Assembly (NCBI RefSeq): GCF_001949145.1
Contig: NW_019091421.1
Location: forward strand, 538,641 to 602,640
DNA from: Acanthaster planci
Taxonomy: Eukaryota; Echinodermata; Asteroidea; Valvatida; Acanthasteridae
DNA: 64,000 nucleotides
Direction: 5' to 3'
The notes under the pieces were generated by a model that had not been told where the DNA came from, did not search any database, and saw only the letters and a program-made list of their open reading frames with translations. The position numbers and the translations under genes were made by a program. Positions 63,201 to 64,000 of the stretch are shown piece after piece. Position 1 is the first letter of the stretch; the number at the start of each line of letters is the position of its first letter.

Positions 63201-64000
63201 GAGCCTACAGGGAAAAAAAAGATAATATTTGGAGTCTTTGTACTAAATCTTGGGAGGGCCACAAAACTTGTAGTGATATCAAGGTAGCGGCATACCCTGG
63301 GGATCACGGAGCTTCACTCCCTCAAAGACCCTTTGACCCTGGATGATTTCTCTGAATAATTCAGGTTACTCAGCCGGTGACGTAAGCCCCACCAATGACA
63401 TGACTGGGTATGTCATTGGTGGGGAGAGGTGGACCTACCATAGGTCTCTCTCAAATGACGTCACTCCCTACAGATTGCCACTTGCGTCGCCACTTTTTAC
63501 TAAAATTCCAGTGACGCGCATTGGCTTTACCGTATTTGGAACATATTTCAATCAGCACAAGTGCAAGTTTCAAACATTTTGCAAAGTGCATGCACACGCA
63601 CCTGTTTAAGCTACAAAGATGGTGTCCAGTGACAGAGATCTATAACTTAAGTACACTTTGCAAAGACAGGTCTAGTTCCCTGTTGCAAACTAGGATTCTC
63701 TCAGTGTGTGCCTCTGCAATGGAATGAGGACATAAAATGCTTCAAAGTGACGGTAAGGATCTCTCCCATTTTTCCCCATATTCCTACCCTGGCCTCATCT
63801 TCCAGCTGCCTCTTGAGCTCTTCCAGCTGAGCCAGCAGCTGCATGCGGTTCTTGCTCATCTGGCCAGAGTTGCTCTCGGACTCCTCCAGTTGGCGAGTCA
63901 GCTCCGAGTTCTCATTATTCAGGCGGTTCTTCTGGGAGTTGAGCTCACTGATGGAGCGGGTGTGCTCATCGAGACGGGCATTGGCTTCGGACAGCTGAGC
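57217..64000 (-). CDS. striated-muscle-type myosin heavy chain, C-terminal rod (5'-partial)
   Basis: Eleven exons: 63788-64000 (continues past the window), 63008-63204, 62504-62636, 61365-61581, 60399-60639, 59527-59719, 59089-59217, 58752-58952, 58366-58536, 57792-57992, 57217-57447. All junctions and phases agree, giving 684 codons of continuous heptad coiled coil up to 57292, the light-meromyosin part that packs thick filaments. Diagnostic blocks: [80 protein letters not shown]-type MALKGGK and [15 protein letters not shown]. The KKQRNFD block points to the striated rather than smooth/non-muscle class. Read-through of the last exon adds 24 residues, [18 protein letters not shown] and then DTYLYY, before TAA at 57217-57219. 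A phase 0 candidate donor ACG|GTACAT at 57292/57291 would instead allow the two downstream exons. The motor and neck lie beyond 64000. Confidence 0.95.
62153..62433. mobile_element. hAT-like MITE in a myosin intron
   Basis: The ends are CAGGGTTCCTGCACCT and, reverse-complemented, CAGGGTTCCTGCAACC. The interior repeats CCATGACTTTTCCA/CATGACTTTTCCAGG in both orientations. CAGGGTTCCTGCA is a familiar end of non-autonomous hAT elements in many animals. The five bases cctca flank it on both sides, which may be the remnant of a duplication. It lies between exons 61365-61581 and 62504-62636. Confidence 0.75.
63387..63424. repeat. perfect 15-bp hairpin in a myosin intron
   Basis: CCCCACCAATGACAT (63387-63401) and ATGTCATTGGTGGGG (63410-63424) pair perfectly around the 8-base loop GACTGGGT. 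It lies in the intron between the exons at 63008-63204 and 63788. Function unknown; it may be a small palindromic element. Confidence 0.9.

Noticed and set aside
1-64000. CRISPR arrays, operons, ribosome binding sites.
   Set aside because: The DNA is animal; the only regular array is the contiguous 19-bp minisatellite, without unique spacers.

Overview
The window is eukaryotic, metazoan genomic DNA. Genes are split into many short exons by GT-AG introns, intergenic spaces are long, and there are tRNA-derived SINEs and many palindromic DNA-transposon remnants. The gene set (Rab26/37-type GTPase, CCZ1, an OATP/SLCO transporter, a striated-muscle-type myosin heavy chain) and the repeat content suggest a marine invertebrate, most likely a deuterostome such as an echinoderm. 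That assignment is inference; the sequence itself proves only an animal. None of the open frames longer than 60 codons is a complete gene. The genes had to be assembled exon by exon from splice sites, reading phase and remembered family similarity.

Layout. (1) 1-7.5 kb, + strand: the last two coding exons of a Rab26/Rab37-type GTPase, then a long 3' region with a SINE. (2) 8.27-22.35 kb, + strand: a complete CCZ1 gene with 15 coding exons and consistent phases throughout (463 codons plus stop). Its introns host two further SINE types, several MITEs and a perfect 12-copy 19-bp minisatellite inside a hAT-like element. (3) 22.3-33.2 kb: mostly non-coding, with a decayed tandem repeat, one candidate terminal exon of a single-pass membrane protein on the - strand, and inverted-repeat elements. 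A 386-N assembly gap lies at 33190-33575. (4) 35.87-39.98 kb, - strand: a complete 8-exon SLCO/OATP transporter (705 codons plus stop). (5) 40-53.9 kb: no convincing gene, several MITEs and a large SINE inverted repeat. (6) 54-64 kb, - strand: the 3' end of a striated-type myosin heavy chain, with 11 consecutive rod exons (684 codons) in frame.

The most interesting signal is at the myosin 3' end. The last rod exon can read through to its own stop, or be spliced in phase 0 to either of two downstream candidate terminal exons. This predicts three different tailpieces: a tyrosine/acidic one, a Ser-rich basic one, and an Ser/Arg plus poly-glutamate one. The arrangement resembles the Drosophila Mhc exon 18/19 system. 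It is a prediction from sequence and has not been tested.

Functionally the genes are unrelated neighbours. CCZ1 and the Rab both act in endolysosomal or secretory vesicle traffic, but CCZ1 (with MON1) activates Rab7, not Rab26/37, so their adjacency should not be read as a pathway cluster.
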